From the NCBI RefSeq assembly GCF_900116225.1, contig NZ_FOZZ01000012.1, positions 42,755-106,754 on the forward strand: a stretch of DNA of 64,000 bases. The letters run 5' to 3'. Positions 27,685 through 34,913 of this stretch are shown here, in pieces; the stretch's first letter is position 1; each line of letters opens with the position of its first letter. Position numbers and translations under genes: made by a program. The DNA comes from Sphingobacterium wenxiniae. Lineage in GTDB: Bacteria; Bacteroidota; Bacteroidia; Sphingobacteriales; Sphingobacteriaceae. The notes beneath the pieces are model-generated. The model made no database searches and was not told the origin of the DNA. It saw only the letters and a program-made list of their open reading frames with translations.

Positions 27685-27730
27685 AAAATAGGGAATGGCA
27701 AAGTTATCCTACTTTGCCATTCCCTATTTT
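27685..27730. terminator. Bidirectional terminator between convergent genes
   Basis: A perfect 20-bp stem, AAAATAGGGAATGGCAAAGT (27685-27704) with its complement (27711-27730) around a 6-nt loop, flanked by A-run and T-run. It overlaps the marR stop codon (27724-27726), so it serves both strands. Confidence 0.85.
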
Positions 27731-28170
27731 ATCAAATTCGCATAAAGCACCTCCAAAGTTCGTTTTGCGTGCGACATATCCTCTCTTTCCAAGCCTTCAA
27801 AAGCCTGATTAATCGTTAGTTTAGCTTGCTGCATACATTTTTCTTTAATCTGTCGTCCATGCTTAGTTAAGAAGATTAGGTTCGAGCGCTTGTCCTCTTT
27901 ATCACTTACGCGCATCACTAATTTAATTTTTTCCAGATTATTAATCAACCGTGAAATACTCGGTTTATCCCGAAATGTTAAACAAGCCAGTTCCTGTTGC
28001 GTGCGTCCCTCCTCTACCCATAAGTAGTAGAGCAATGACCATTGCTCCGAAGTGATAAGAATCCCCTCTTCTTTTAAATTACGCTGTAAGCGTCGCCCCA
28101 GAGCAGCACTGGCCTTACCCGTCAAAAAAGAAAAGAATTCATCTGCATATTCGATTTCCGATGTCTTCAT
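27724..28170 (-). CDS. MarR family transcriptional regulator
   Basis: 148 residues with the winged-helix fold of MarR: helix ITSEQWSLLYYLW, recognition region QQELACLTFRDKPSISRLINNLE, and wing VMRVSDKEDKRSNLIFLT with the conserved DxR pattern. Terminal helices form the dimer interface. A palindrome at 28188-28203 in its own upstream region is a candidate operator, consistent with autoregulation. The gene next door on the plus strand encodes a small membrane-anchored protein; no drug pump is adjacent. Confidence 0.9.
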   Translation of the reverse strand: MKTSEIEYADEFFSFLTGKASAALGRRLQRNLKEEGILITSEQWSLLYYLWVEEGRTQQELACLTFRDKPSISRLINNLEKIKLVMRVSDKEDKRSNLIFLTKHGRQIKEKCMQQAKLTINQAFEGLEREDMSHAKRTLEVLYANLIK

Positions 28171-28187
28171 TATACAAATTAGGTTAG

Positions 28188-28203
28188 TTGTTTATACAAA
28201 CAA
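28188..28203. promoter_or_regulatory. Candidate MarR operator palindrome
   Basis: TTGTTTATACAAACAA has two-fold symmetry (TTGTTT.. / ..AAACAA) and lies 18 bp upstream of the marR start, between marR and the divergent plus-strand gene. Position and symmetry fit a MarR binding site; binding is inference. Confidence 0.45.
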
Positions 28204-28268
28204 AATAAAAATCACCTTATGATGCAAATAAAATTTGATTTTTGTTTGTTTTTAGTATATTTATACTA

Positions 28269-28670
28269 ATGGAAAATTTCTTGCCAGCTTTATTAATTAT
28301 TGGCGGTGTTATCTATAAGATTTACACCGAGTTCCAAAAGGAACAGGAAAAGGCTCGTCAACGGAAGCCATCCATACCTCCTGTGCCGCAACAACAGATC
28401 CCCACACCTCCCTCCGTTAAGCCTGCTCCACAGGTTGATAAATACACTGCTCCACCACCTGTATCCGAGGTGAAAGCGGGCCGTTATGAGGAGGCATATT
28501 CAGCCTACCAAGGTTTTATTCCCGAAGAGGTAAAAAAGGTCAAACTTGCCCGCGAAAAAACAAGAAAACAGGAATTAAAGGTTGAAGATATAGATGAGCA
28601 TGATACAAGATTTGACCTCCGCGAAGCCATCATCCAATCGGCTGTTTTAAACAGGCCTTATATAGATTGA
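28269..28670 (+). CDS. Small membrane-anchored protein with proline-rich region, unknown function
   Basis: 133 residues from the ATG at 28269; the frame runs nine codons further up through AT-rich promoter-like DNA. One N-terminal hydrophobic helix (about 4-18) is followed by a basic/Gln stretch, a Pro-rich linker (about 35-75) and a charged C-terminal helix ending RFDLREAIIQSAVLNRPY. The RxAxIxSxIL-type ending recurs in small Bacteroidota proteins of unknown role. Divergent from marR and might share its operator. Confidence 0.65.
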   Translation: MENFLPALLIIGGVIYKIYTEFQKEQEKARQRKPSIPPVPQQQIPTPPSVKPAPQVDKYTAPPPVSEVKAGRYEEAYSAYQGFIPEEVKKVKLAREKTRKQELKVEDIDEHDTRFDLREAIIQSAVLNRPYID

Positions 28671-28762
28671 TTGTTTAAAGGGTTAACTGTTTAAGGGCTT
28701 AGACGATAAACCAATAAATAACTTAGTAAAGAAATTCTCAGAGGCCTGCCACTAATAGTCGA

Positions 28763-29536
28763 TTACAAAGAAAAACGATCGGCATCTTTCAAAAAGGGAA
28801 ATTGTTCACGCGCTTTTTTCAATTCTGCCGGGTTAAGCGTAAATGTATATAGATCTTCATCTTCTGGTTTGTAATACACAACATCCCCTACAGGCGAAAT
28901 ACACATCGATCCTCCCGAATAATAAACCTCATTTCCGTCATAGCCCACACGGTTTACACCGATGACATAGGCTTGATTCTCAATCGCTCTTGCAGGAATT
29001 AATGCGCGCCAATGTGCAGAACGTTTGTCCGGCCAACTTGCAGTATACACTAAGAGATCATAAGCACCATCGGTATTTCGGGACCAAACAGGGAACCGCA
29101 AATCATAGCAAATCATCGGACATATACGCCAACCTTTAAGTTCAAATATAATCCTTGAACTCCCTGCTGTAAAGACCTTATCTTCATCTGCCATAGTAAA
29201 TAGATGGCGTTTATCATAATGCACGAAACTACCATCAGGCGACATCCAAACGAATCGGTTATAGAATTTCCCACCTTCTTCGATGATTAAAGTACCTGCT
29301 ACAACACAACCGTAGGCCTTGGCATGCTCATACATCCAATGCATCGTAGGCCCATTCATGGTTTCGGCACATTTCTCCACATTCATCGTGAACCCCGTGT
29401 TAAACATCTCAGGTAGCAGAATCAAATCTGTTTTCTCCTTCAGCGCTGACAAACGAAGAGACAGGTTATTTAAATTCTTCTCTACATTTTCCCAAAATAG
29501 ATAAGCCTGAAATATTGTAATCTTGATCGGTTCCAT
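28763..29536 (-). CDS. Omega-amidase / nitrilase superfamily amidohydrolase (YafV/Nit2-like)
   Basis: 257 residues of the carbon-nitrogen hydrolase superfamily. The Glu-Lys-Cys triad is present: Glu43 in LLPEMFNTGF, Lys109 in YDKRHLF and Cys143 in MICYDLRFP. GTLIIEEGGKFYNR and the SAHWRALIPARAIENQAYVIGVNR segment are typical for the Nit2/YafV branch, which hydrolyses alpha-ketoglutaramate or alpha-ketosuccinamate formed by transaminases. Length is standard. Soluble, cytoplasmic. Confidence 0.88.
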   Translation of the reverse strand: MEPIKITIFQAYLFWENVEKNLNNLSLRLSALKEKTDLILLPEMFNTGFTMNVEKCAETMNGPTMHWMYEHAKAYGCVVAGTLIIEEGGKFYNRFVWMSPDGSFVHYDKRHLFTMADEDKVFTAGSSRIIFELKGWRICPMICYDLRFPVWSRNTDGAYDLLVYTASWPDKRSAHWRALIPARAIENQAYVIGVNRVGYDGNEVYYSGGSMCISPVGDVVYYKPEDEDLYTFTLNPAELKKAREQFPFLKDADRFSL

Positions 29537-29600
29537 ATATTTAGCTATGTGCTAATTTTTTTCAAATTTATAAAAGTTGTTACAGTACATGACAAAAAAT

Positions 29601-29699
29601 AATGTCATCGTCATTGCGAGGTAACGAAGTCCCGCCTGAGGCGGGAATGACATTAAAAAAGCAGATTGGTTTCCTTCGGAGCTGCTTCGCGGTCGTCAT
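29601..29699. repeat. Diverged MITE-like repeat in a 304-bp intergenic gap
   Basis: The segment starting CATCGTCATTGCGAGG (29606) matches 23 of 24 bases of the reverse complement of the element at 57986-58121, and AGCAGATTGG..CTTCG further on matches its second arm loosely. A CCCGCC-TGA-GGCGGG hairpin (29631-29645) and outer AATGTCAT/ATGACATT arms are added here. A second hairpin, CCCGAA..TTCGGG, lies near 29711-29727. The rest of 29537-29840 is AT-rich without a gene. Confidence 0.6.
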
Positions 29700-29840
29700 A
29701 CTTTCTCGTCCCGAATGCTTTCGGGAACGCGTTTTTTATGACTCATTCAGTTTTGTTATGTACTAAAAAAACAACGACCTTCGCTTTAAGAAGACAATTT
29801 ACTAAAAAAACAAAAGCGAAACAAATTTTACCTAACTGTA

Positions 29841-30818
29841 CTATTGCGCACGGTGCATTAAAGCATTGGCTAAATTAAAAAGAGATTGTTTGCTTGCTTT
29901 CGGGCATGGAATTGCTTCCAGTTTTTCATATGCTACAGCGGTAAACTTTTCCTTCTGATATATAGCTAACGAAGGAATATCGTATTTAGCATATAAAGCC
30001 TTCATTTTTTCCACTTTCTGTGGTTCTTTATCGATATCATGTGTCAATAATTCCGTCAATAGTTGTTTATCTTCTTCCGAGGCCAATTCTTTGAGTTTAA
30101 TAAACAAAATCGTCTTTTTATTGGCCAAGATATCTCCACCAACTTGTTTTCCAAAAGTTTTAGGATCACCGTATACATCCAAAATATCATCCTGCAACTG
30201 AAAAGCAATTCCTAGATTTACACCAAAATCATAAAGTAACTGTTGATTCTCCAACGAAGTTCCCGCAATAATAGCTCCCATCTGCAAAGCTCCTCCCAAA
30301 AGCACGGAGGTTTTTAGCCGAATCATATCGATATATTCCACTTCGCTGACTTGTGAACGTTCCTCAAAATCCATATCTAACTGCTGCCCTTCACAAACTT
30401 CCAACGCTGTTTTATTGAATACCTGTAACAATGGAGCTATTTTCTCTACCGGCGACAAACACAGTTGTTCATATGCTTTTACAAGCAAAGCATCCCCCGA
30501 CAGAATAGCCACATTGTCATTCCACTTTTGGTGTACCGTAGGTTTTCCACGGCGTAACGGAGCATTGTCCATGATATCATCATGAATCAAGGAAAAATTA
30601 TGGAAATATTCCACGGCCAGACTTGCCGAAATAGCATCCTTCATCGTGCGTGGTTCAAAAAGCTCTGCCCCCATCAAGACTAATTGCGGACGGATACGCT
30701 TACCAGCTAAAGACAGTATATAACGTAATGGATCGTACAGATTATCGGGCTGTTCGGGAAAATCTACTTGTTTGAGACGGTCTTGTATGATTTGAGAATA
30801 TGTCGAGTTGTTGAACAT
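29841..30818 (-). CDS. Polyprenyl (farnesyl/geranylgeranyl) diphosphate synthase
   Basis: 325 residues of the all-helical trans-isoprenyl diphosphate synthase family. The first aspartate-rich motif HDDIMDNAPLRRG is at about residues 79-91 and the second, QLQDDILDVYGD, at about 205. GKRIRPQLVL near residue 39 binds IPP. Makes C15-C20 or longer prenyl diphosphates for quinones, carotenoids or carrier lipids; product length cannot be told safely from the sequence (residues upstream of the first DDxxD are FHNFSLI). Divergent from the glycosyltransferase at 30893. Confidence 0.9.
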   Translation of the reverse strand: MFNNSTYSQIIQDRLKQVDFPEQPDNLYDPLRYILSLAGKRIRPQLVLMGAELFEPRTMKDAISASLAVEYFHNFSLIHDDIMDNAPLRRGKPTVHQKWNDNVAILSGDALLVKAYEQLCLSPVEKIAPLLQVFNKTALEVCEGQQLDMDFEERSQVSEVEYIDMIRLKTSVLLGGALQMGAIIAGTSLENQQLLYDFGVNLGIAFQLQDDILDVYGDPKTFGKQVGGDILANKKTILFIKLKELASEEDKQLLTELLTHDIDKEPQKVEKMKALYAKYDIPSLAIYQKEKFTAVAYEKLEAIPCPKASKQSLFNLANALMHRAQ

Positions 30819-30868
30819 CTTGAAAAATTATAGACGAAGATAAGGATAATAAAATATAGGTGAAATGC

Positions 30869-30876
30869 TATCTTTG
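30869..30876 (+). promoter_or_regulatory. Bacteroidota-type -7 box (TATCTTTG)
   Basis: Exact TAnnTTTG match 16 bases before the ATG at 30893. It lies inside the upstream extension of the glycosyltransferase frame, which favours the later start. Confidence 0.4.
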
Positions 30877-30892
30877 TATAAATCACGACCGG

Positions 30893-32044
30893 ATGCGGAT
30901 TTTCATCATTCATAACTTCTATCAACATGCTGGCGGCGAAGACATGGTCTTTCGGCAGGAAGTCCAGGAATTAAAGCGACACCACACTGTAGAGACATTG
31001 ACTTTCCGCAACAAAAAAGGCTGGCGAGGCTTATGGCAATTTTTGGCTTATCCGTGGAACCTATCTGCACAGCGTAAAGTCAAAAAGCAATTGCAACACT
31101 TTAATCCGGACATTGTGCATATCCATAACTTTCATTACGCTTCAGGACCAGCACTGATCCGAACGATAAAAAAACGCCGTATTCCAGTGGTCATGACACT
31201 GCATAATTTTAGGATGCTTTGTCCCTCGGCAACACTGTTCTTCAGAGACCGGTTGTATTTGGACAGTATAGGCACTAATTTTCCGTGGAAAGCTGTCCGT
31301 TTAAAGGTACTGGAGAACTCGTTTGTAAAGACATTCGGCACAGCCTTTACCTATTTTTCACACAGAAAACTGGGAACTTTCCAGTTGGTGGATCGTTTTC
31401 TAACCTTATCGGCATTCTCCCGCCAGCTATTTTTATCTGCTGACCTACCCTTTTTCTCCGCAGATAGCATCTTGGTGAAACCTAACTTTGTTGAAGTAGA
31501 AACCAAGACACAGGAAAGGGAAGATTATTATCTTTTCGTTGGACGTCTTTCCGCAGAAAAAGGAATAATGCAGCTTGTCAATACTTTAAAAGGGAGCGAT
31601 AAAGTACTGAAAATCGTAGGTGATGGACCGTTGATGGCAGAAGTCCGCAATAGTATCCAAGGCGTCCGTAACATCGAGCTCTTAGGACAGAAAGGCAAAG
31701 AGGAAACCATGCAACTCCTAGCGAAATGCAAAGCTCTCCTTGTTCCATCAGTATGTTATGAAGGTGGCGTCCCACTCACCATTATCGAAGGCATAGCAAC
31801 GCAAACGCCGATTATCTCGACCAATATTGGTGCTATACCGGGACTGATAATTCCTAATCAAACAGGCTGGTTATTTGATCCCTATAAACGAGAAAGCATA
31901 CTTTCAGCCATCACAGAATTTGAAAATTCGGATAAAAAAGACGACATTGTTAAAAATGCGCATGCTGTGTACAGGTCTACATTTACAAAAGACATTGTTA
32001 TGCAACAGTTAGAAGAAGTTTACCAAAAAGTAATAGCGAAATGA
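30893..32044 (+). CDS. Glycosyltransferase family 4
   Basis: 383 residues from the ATG at 30893 (MRIFIIHNFYQHAGGED, the usual GT4 opening); a GTG 33 bases upstream is possible but overlaps the promoter-like box. N-terminal half with DIVHIHNFHYASGPAL; C-terminal half with LFVGRLSAEKGI, IVGDGPL, and the donor site PSVCYEGGVPLTIIEGIATQTP. Its stop overlaps the ATG of the MIP18-family gene (ATGA). It is apart from the main sugar-transferase cluster, so its acceptor may differ. Confidence 0.85.
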   Translation: MRIFIIHNFYQHAGGEDMVFRQEVQELKRHHTVETLTFRNKKGWRGLWQFLAYPWNLSAQRKVKKQLQHFNPDIVHIHNFHYASGPALIRTIKKRRIPVVMTLHNFRMLCPSATLFFRDRLYLDSIGTNFPWKAVRLKVLENSFVKTFGTAFTYFSHRKLGTFQLVDRFLTLSAFSRQLFLSADLPFFSADSILVKPNFVEVETKTQEREDYYLFVGRLSAEKGIMQLVNTLKGSDKVLKIVGDGPLMAEVRNSIQGVRNIELLGQKGKEETMQLLAKCKALLVPSVCYEGGVPLTIIEGIATQTPIISTNIGAIPGLIIPNQTGWLFDPYKRESILSAITEFENSDKKDDIVKNAHAVYRSTFTKDIVMQQLEEVYQKVIAK

Positions 32045-32370
32045 ATATTATCATTATGGACAAGTTGAATCTTGCCAACGAGATTCAAGCTCAATTAGAA
32101 ACAGTTTACGACCCGGAGCTGAAGCCTGCAAATATTGTGGATTTAGGTTTGGTGTATGAAATTATCACCAAGGAAGACGGCACAGCTAAGATTGTTATGA
32201 CACTAACCGCCCCTGGCTGTCCTGTAGCTGGAGAAATCATGAACGAAGTACAACAAAAGGTTGCTGCAATAGCAGGAATAAAAGAAGCTTTAGTAGAGTT
32301 GACATTTGACCCACCATGGACCAAAGACATGATGAGCGAGGAAGCTAAATTAGAACTGGGGTTTTTATAA
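32041..32370 (+). CDS. MIP18/SufT-family iron-sulfur cluster assembly protein (DUF59)
   Basis: 109 residues from the ATG overlapping the preceding stop, or 104 from the ATG at 32056. The DUF59 signature DPELKPANIVDLGLVYEI is near the start, and TAPGCPVAGEIMNEV carries the conserved cysteine thought to bind or transfer the cluster. C-terminal LTFDPPWTKDMMSEEAK is canonical. Members help mature Fe-S proteins. No suf operon is adjacent, so the coupling with a glycosyltransferase is probably incidental. Confidence 0.88.
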   Translation: MNIIIMDKLNLANEIQAQLETVYDPELKPANIVDLGLVYEIITKEDGTAKIVMTLTAPGCPVAGEIMNEVQQKVAAIAGIKEALVELTFDPPWTKDMMSEEAKLELGFL

Positions 32371-32373
32371 GCC

Positions 32374-33624
32374 CTACCCCTCTGCTTTACCAGCCGACTG
32401 TTCCAATTGTTCCAAGGTCTTCTTAACCTTTTTCGGTTGTGCTTCTTTCCCAAAGAGTGCGTTCCAGAGATTGCGGGACTCTTTGGTCAGCAACGGGGAG
32501 ACAATTGATAGAATCAAGACATAAACCACCACAAAAGACTGCAAGATAGGAAGCAAGCCTCCTGCCTTACCGATATTCGCCATGATAATGGAAAACTCAC
32601 CCCGAGCAGATAACGTAAGACCAATATCAAATGAAGCACGTGGCTTCATTCCCGAGAATTTAGCAGCGAAATAGCCCGAAGCCACATTTCCCACTACCGT
32701 AACAAAAGCAGCTAAAGCGCCCCAGCCCAAAGCACCTCCCAAGGTATACATGTCAATCGAAAGTCCGAAGCTGAAGAAGAACATCGCACCAAAGAAGTCC
32801 TTGTAAGAGGAAATCATTCCTTCAATTTTCTTAATATACTTCGAGTCGGCAAACACTAACCCTGCCATCAAAGCACCTATCGCCTCTGCCACGTGAATAG
32901 TTTCGGAAAATCCGGCAATGAGAAATAACAGGCTAAATACAATAAGTATAAACAATTCGGGTGATTTGTCTTGCAACAGACGGTCAATAGCAGGCACTAA
33001 TTTCCTGCCCAATATCAAAAAAGTGAGGATAAAACCTAAGGCTAATGCCGAAGTCCCGACAACTGACCAAAAAGAAGTTCCCCCGGTAAGAATCAGACCC
33101 GACAGAAAGGAGATGTGCATGGCGATAAACAAATCGTCAAACATAATCATCCCCATGATTACTTCGGTCTCAGCATTAGCAGTACGCTTCAAATCCGTCA
33201 ATACCTTCGCTACGATAGCGGTCGAAGAACTTGTCATCACTCCACATAGCACCATCATCTCCTTAAAGGGCAAATCCATCAACCAGCCAATGAGTAGACC
33301 AGAGACAAAGTTGAGCAAAACATAGGTCAAACCACCTGTGACAATGGATTTCCCGGATTTCATCAACCGACCCACCGAAAATTCCAATCCCAAATAAAAG
33401 AGCAAAAAGAGCACACCTAAGCGCCCCATAAAGTCAATAAAGGGCTTGCTTTCAGCAAATGTCAAGTCGATATGCCCAAATTGTGGAGCGTGCTGTCCCA
33501 GCACCATACCAATAATAATAAAAAAGGGAATTACTGAAAACCGCAATCGATTCGCCAACAAACCGACAATTGCTACTAAGAAAACAGCAACACCGACTTC
33601 TAATATTAAGGTAGGTGACAACAT
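32374..33624 (-). CDS. Cation:proton antiporter, CPA2 family (KhtU/KefB-like)
   Basis: 416 residues, about 12-13 transmembrane helices. Conserved CPA2 features are visible: LLFYLGLEFSVGRL, MTSSSTAIVAKVLTD, MFDDLFIAMHISF with the ion-binding Asp pair region, and LTLSARGEFSIIMAN near the end. The C-terminal cytoplasmic part is only about 40 residues and has no TrkA-N/RCK domain; that role falls to the separate regulatory protein encoded immediately upstream (gap 4 bp). Together they resemble KhtTU K+/H+ antiporters. Confidence 0.87.
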   Translation of the reverse strand: MLSPTLILEVGVAVFLVAIVGLLANRLRFSVIPFFIIIGMVLGQHAPQFGHIDLTFAESKPFIDFMGRLGVLFLLFYLGLEFSVGRLMKSGKSIVTGGLTYVLLNFVSGLLIGWLMDLPFKEMMVLCGVMTSSSTAIVAKVLTDLKRTANAETEVIMGMIMFDDLFIAMHISFLSGLILTGGTSFWSVVGTSALALGFILTFLILGRKLVPAIDRLLQDKSPELFILIVFSLLFLIAGFSETIHVAEAIGALMAGLVFADSKYIKKIEGMISSYKDFFGAMFFFSFGLSIDMYTLGGALGWGALAAFVTVVGNVASGYFAAKFSGMKPRASFDIGLTLSARGEFSIIMANIGKAGGLLPILQSFVVVYVLILSIVSPLLTKESRNLWNALFGKEAQPKKVKKTLEQLEQSAGKAEG

Positions 33625-33628
33625 AGAA

Positions 33629-34108
33629 CTATATTAGGATTTCTTTTAAAAGTTTGATATTTGATTTCTTTCCTGCAATAACCAAAGTTACCCCCGGAGA
33701 GATAACATAGTCCGGTCCTGGGTTAATAATTGTTTCATCATCGCGGATTGCCGCAATAATGGATGCACCGGTTTTCTGACGTACGCCTAATTCACCAATA
33801 CTTTTATTCACACCATCGTTGGAAGGCTCTACTTTGTACCATTCGATACGCAAATCATCCAATGCTACTTCAATGGTTTCTAATGCTTTAGGCTTATAAG
33901 AAAGCCCTCCAAGGATACCAGCCACCTGACGCGATTCCTCATCCGACAGCGTCATCACACAATGTGTCTCACTGTCGTCGTCTTCCGACCGATAAAGTTC
34001 GCGCCTGCCATCATCATGGATCACCACTACCATGTTATCACCGGCCTCTGTCTCAATCTGATACTTCTTTCCAATACCGATCAAGTCACTTTCTCTAACT
34101 ATAGACAT
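33629..34108 (-). CDS. Antiporter regulatory subunit with RCK_C (TrkA-C) domain, KhtT-like
   Basis: 159 residues. An N-terminal small domain (about 1-70) and a C-terminal RCK_C/TrkA-C ligand-binding domain (about 72-159) with GVRQKTGASIIAAIRDDETIINPGPDYVISPG. This is the KhtT layout, in which the subunit gates the antiporter in response to pH or nucleotides such as c-di-AMP; the ligand here is unknown. Located four bases before the antiporter gene on the same strand. Confidence 0.85.
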   Translation of the reverse strand: MSIVRESDLIGIGKKYQIETEAGDNMVVVIHDDGRRELYRSEDDDSETHCVMTLSDEESRQVAGILGGLSYKPKALETIEVALDDLRIEWYKVEPSNDGVNKSIGELGVRQKTGASIIAAIRDDETIINPGPDYVISPGVTLVIAGKKSNIKLLKEILI

Positions 34109-34165
34109 AGCAAAAAGATTTAATACGATTCGTATTTAATTAATAATAGGACAAAAGTAGCAAAA

Positions 34166-34208
34166 AATAAATAAAGGCTTGGTCTTATGGATACAGCCTT
34201 TATTTATT
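34166..34208 (-). terminator. Terminator after the hydroxylase gene
   Basis: AATAAATAAAGGCT (34166-34179) and AGCCTTTATTTATT (34195-34208) form a 14-bp stem around a 15-nt loop. The right arm overlaps the stop codon of the minus-strand hydroxylase, and the read-through on that strand ends in a T-rich tract. Confidence 0.6.
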
Positions 34209-34835
34209 CTTATTTTTCTTTGGAAAGCCAGATCCAAATATAACATCCCAGATGGAAGAGCTCACCCCGAACCCTTTTTCCGGATCAGCATAGTGGTGTA
34301 ACATGTGGTGATCTTTGATACGTTTGAAAATCCCTGATTTGAAATTCGCATGGTGCATCGCATAATGGCACTCATCGTAGATCAAGTAGCCTAGCATAAA
34401 ACCCGCAAAAAATGCAGCCAAGGTATATTCCGCAAAAAACAAACTAAATATCAGGTAAATAATGGTGGCCATAGGAATACTTGCCGATAAGGGCATCACC
34501 AACCGCAGCCTATCTTTTGGGTAATCATGATGCACACCATGAAAAATAAAGTGAATACGTTTGCCCCAGTCCGAAGTCGGGTGGTAATGAAAAACCCAGC
34601 GGTGTAACACGTATTCTGCCAATGTCCAGAACACCAAGCCACTGAAATAGTAAAGTGCAACGGAGCTTACCGACAAACCACCTATCGCATACGCTTTATA
34701 AACCAAGTATACTATTACCGGTATCCAGAAAATCAACGGAACAGACCAGTGAATCTTCGTCAGCGACTCCAAAAAATCATTTTTGAACATTCTTGTGGAC
34801 TCTTCCGAATTTGAAACATACAGTTTTTTAGCCAT
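34200..34835 (-). CDS. Sterol desaturase / fatty acid hydroxylase family protein
   Basis: 211 residues from the ATG at 34835 (MAKKLYVSNSEE); the frame extends 16 codons upstream without a better start. Four hydrophobic segments and the di-iron histidine clusters of the fatty acid hydroxylase superfamily: HRWVFHYHP, HFIFHGVHHDYP, HYAMHH and HHMLHHY. The HGVHHDYPKDRLRLVMP segment resembles fatty acid 2-hydroxylase (FA2H/Scs7). Sphingolipid-forming Sphingobacteriaceae contain 2-hydroxy fatty acids, so N-acyl hydroxylation is plausible but inferred; a carotenoid hydroxylase is the alternative. Confidence 0.8.
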   Translation of the reverse strand: MAKKLYVSNSEESTRMFKNDFLESLTKIHWSVPLIFWIPVIVYLVYKAYAIGGLSVSSVALYYFSGLVFWTLAEYVLHRWVFHYHPTSDWGKRIHFIFHGVHHDYPKDRLRLVMPLSASIPMATIIYLIFSLFFAEYTLAAFFAGFMLGYLIYDECHYAMHHANFKSGIFKRIKDHHMLHHYADPEKGFGVSSSIWDVIFGSGFPKKNKNK

Positions 34836-34913
34836 AACACAGTTGATTTTTCCTATTGAGCAAAAATAAGAAGTATATCTCATTTTTACTTTTTGAATTT
34901 TTTCAGTTTTTTG

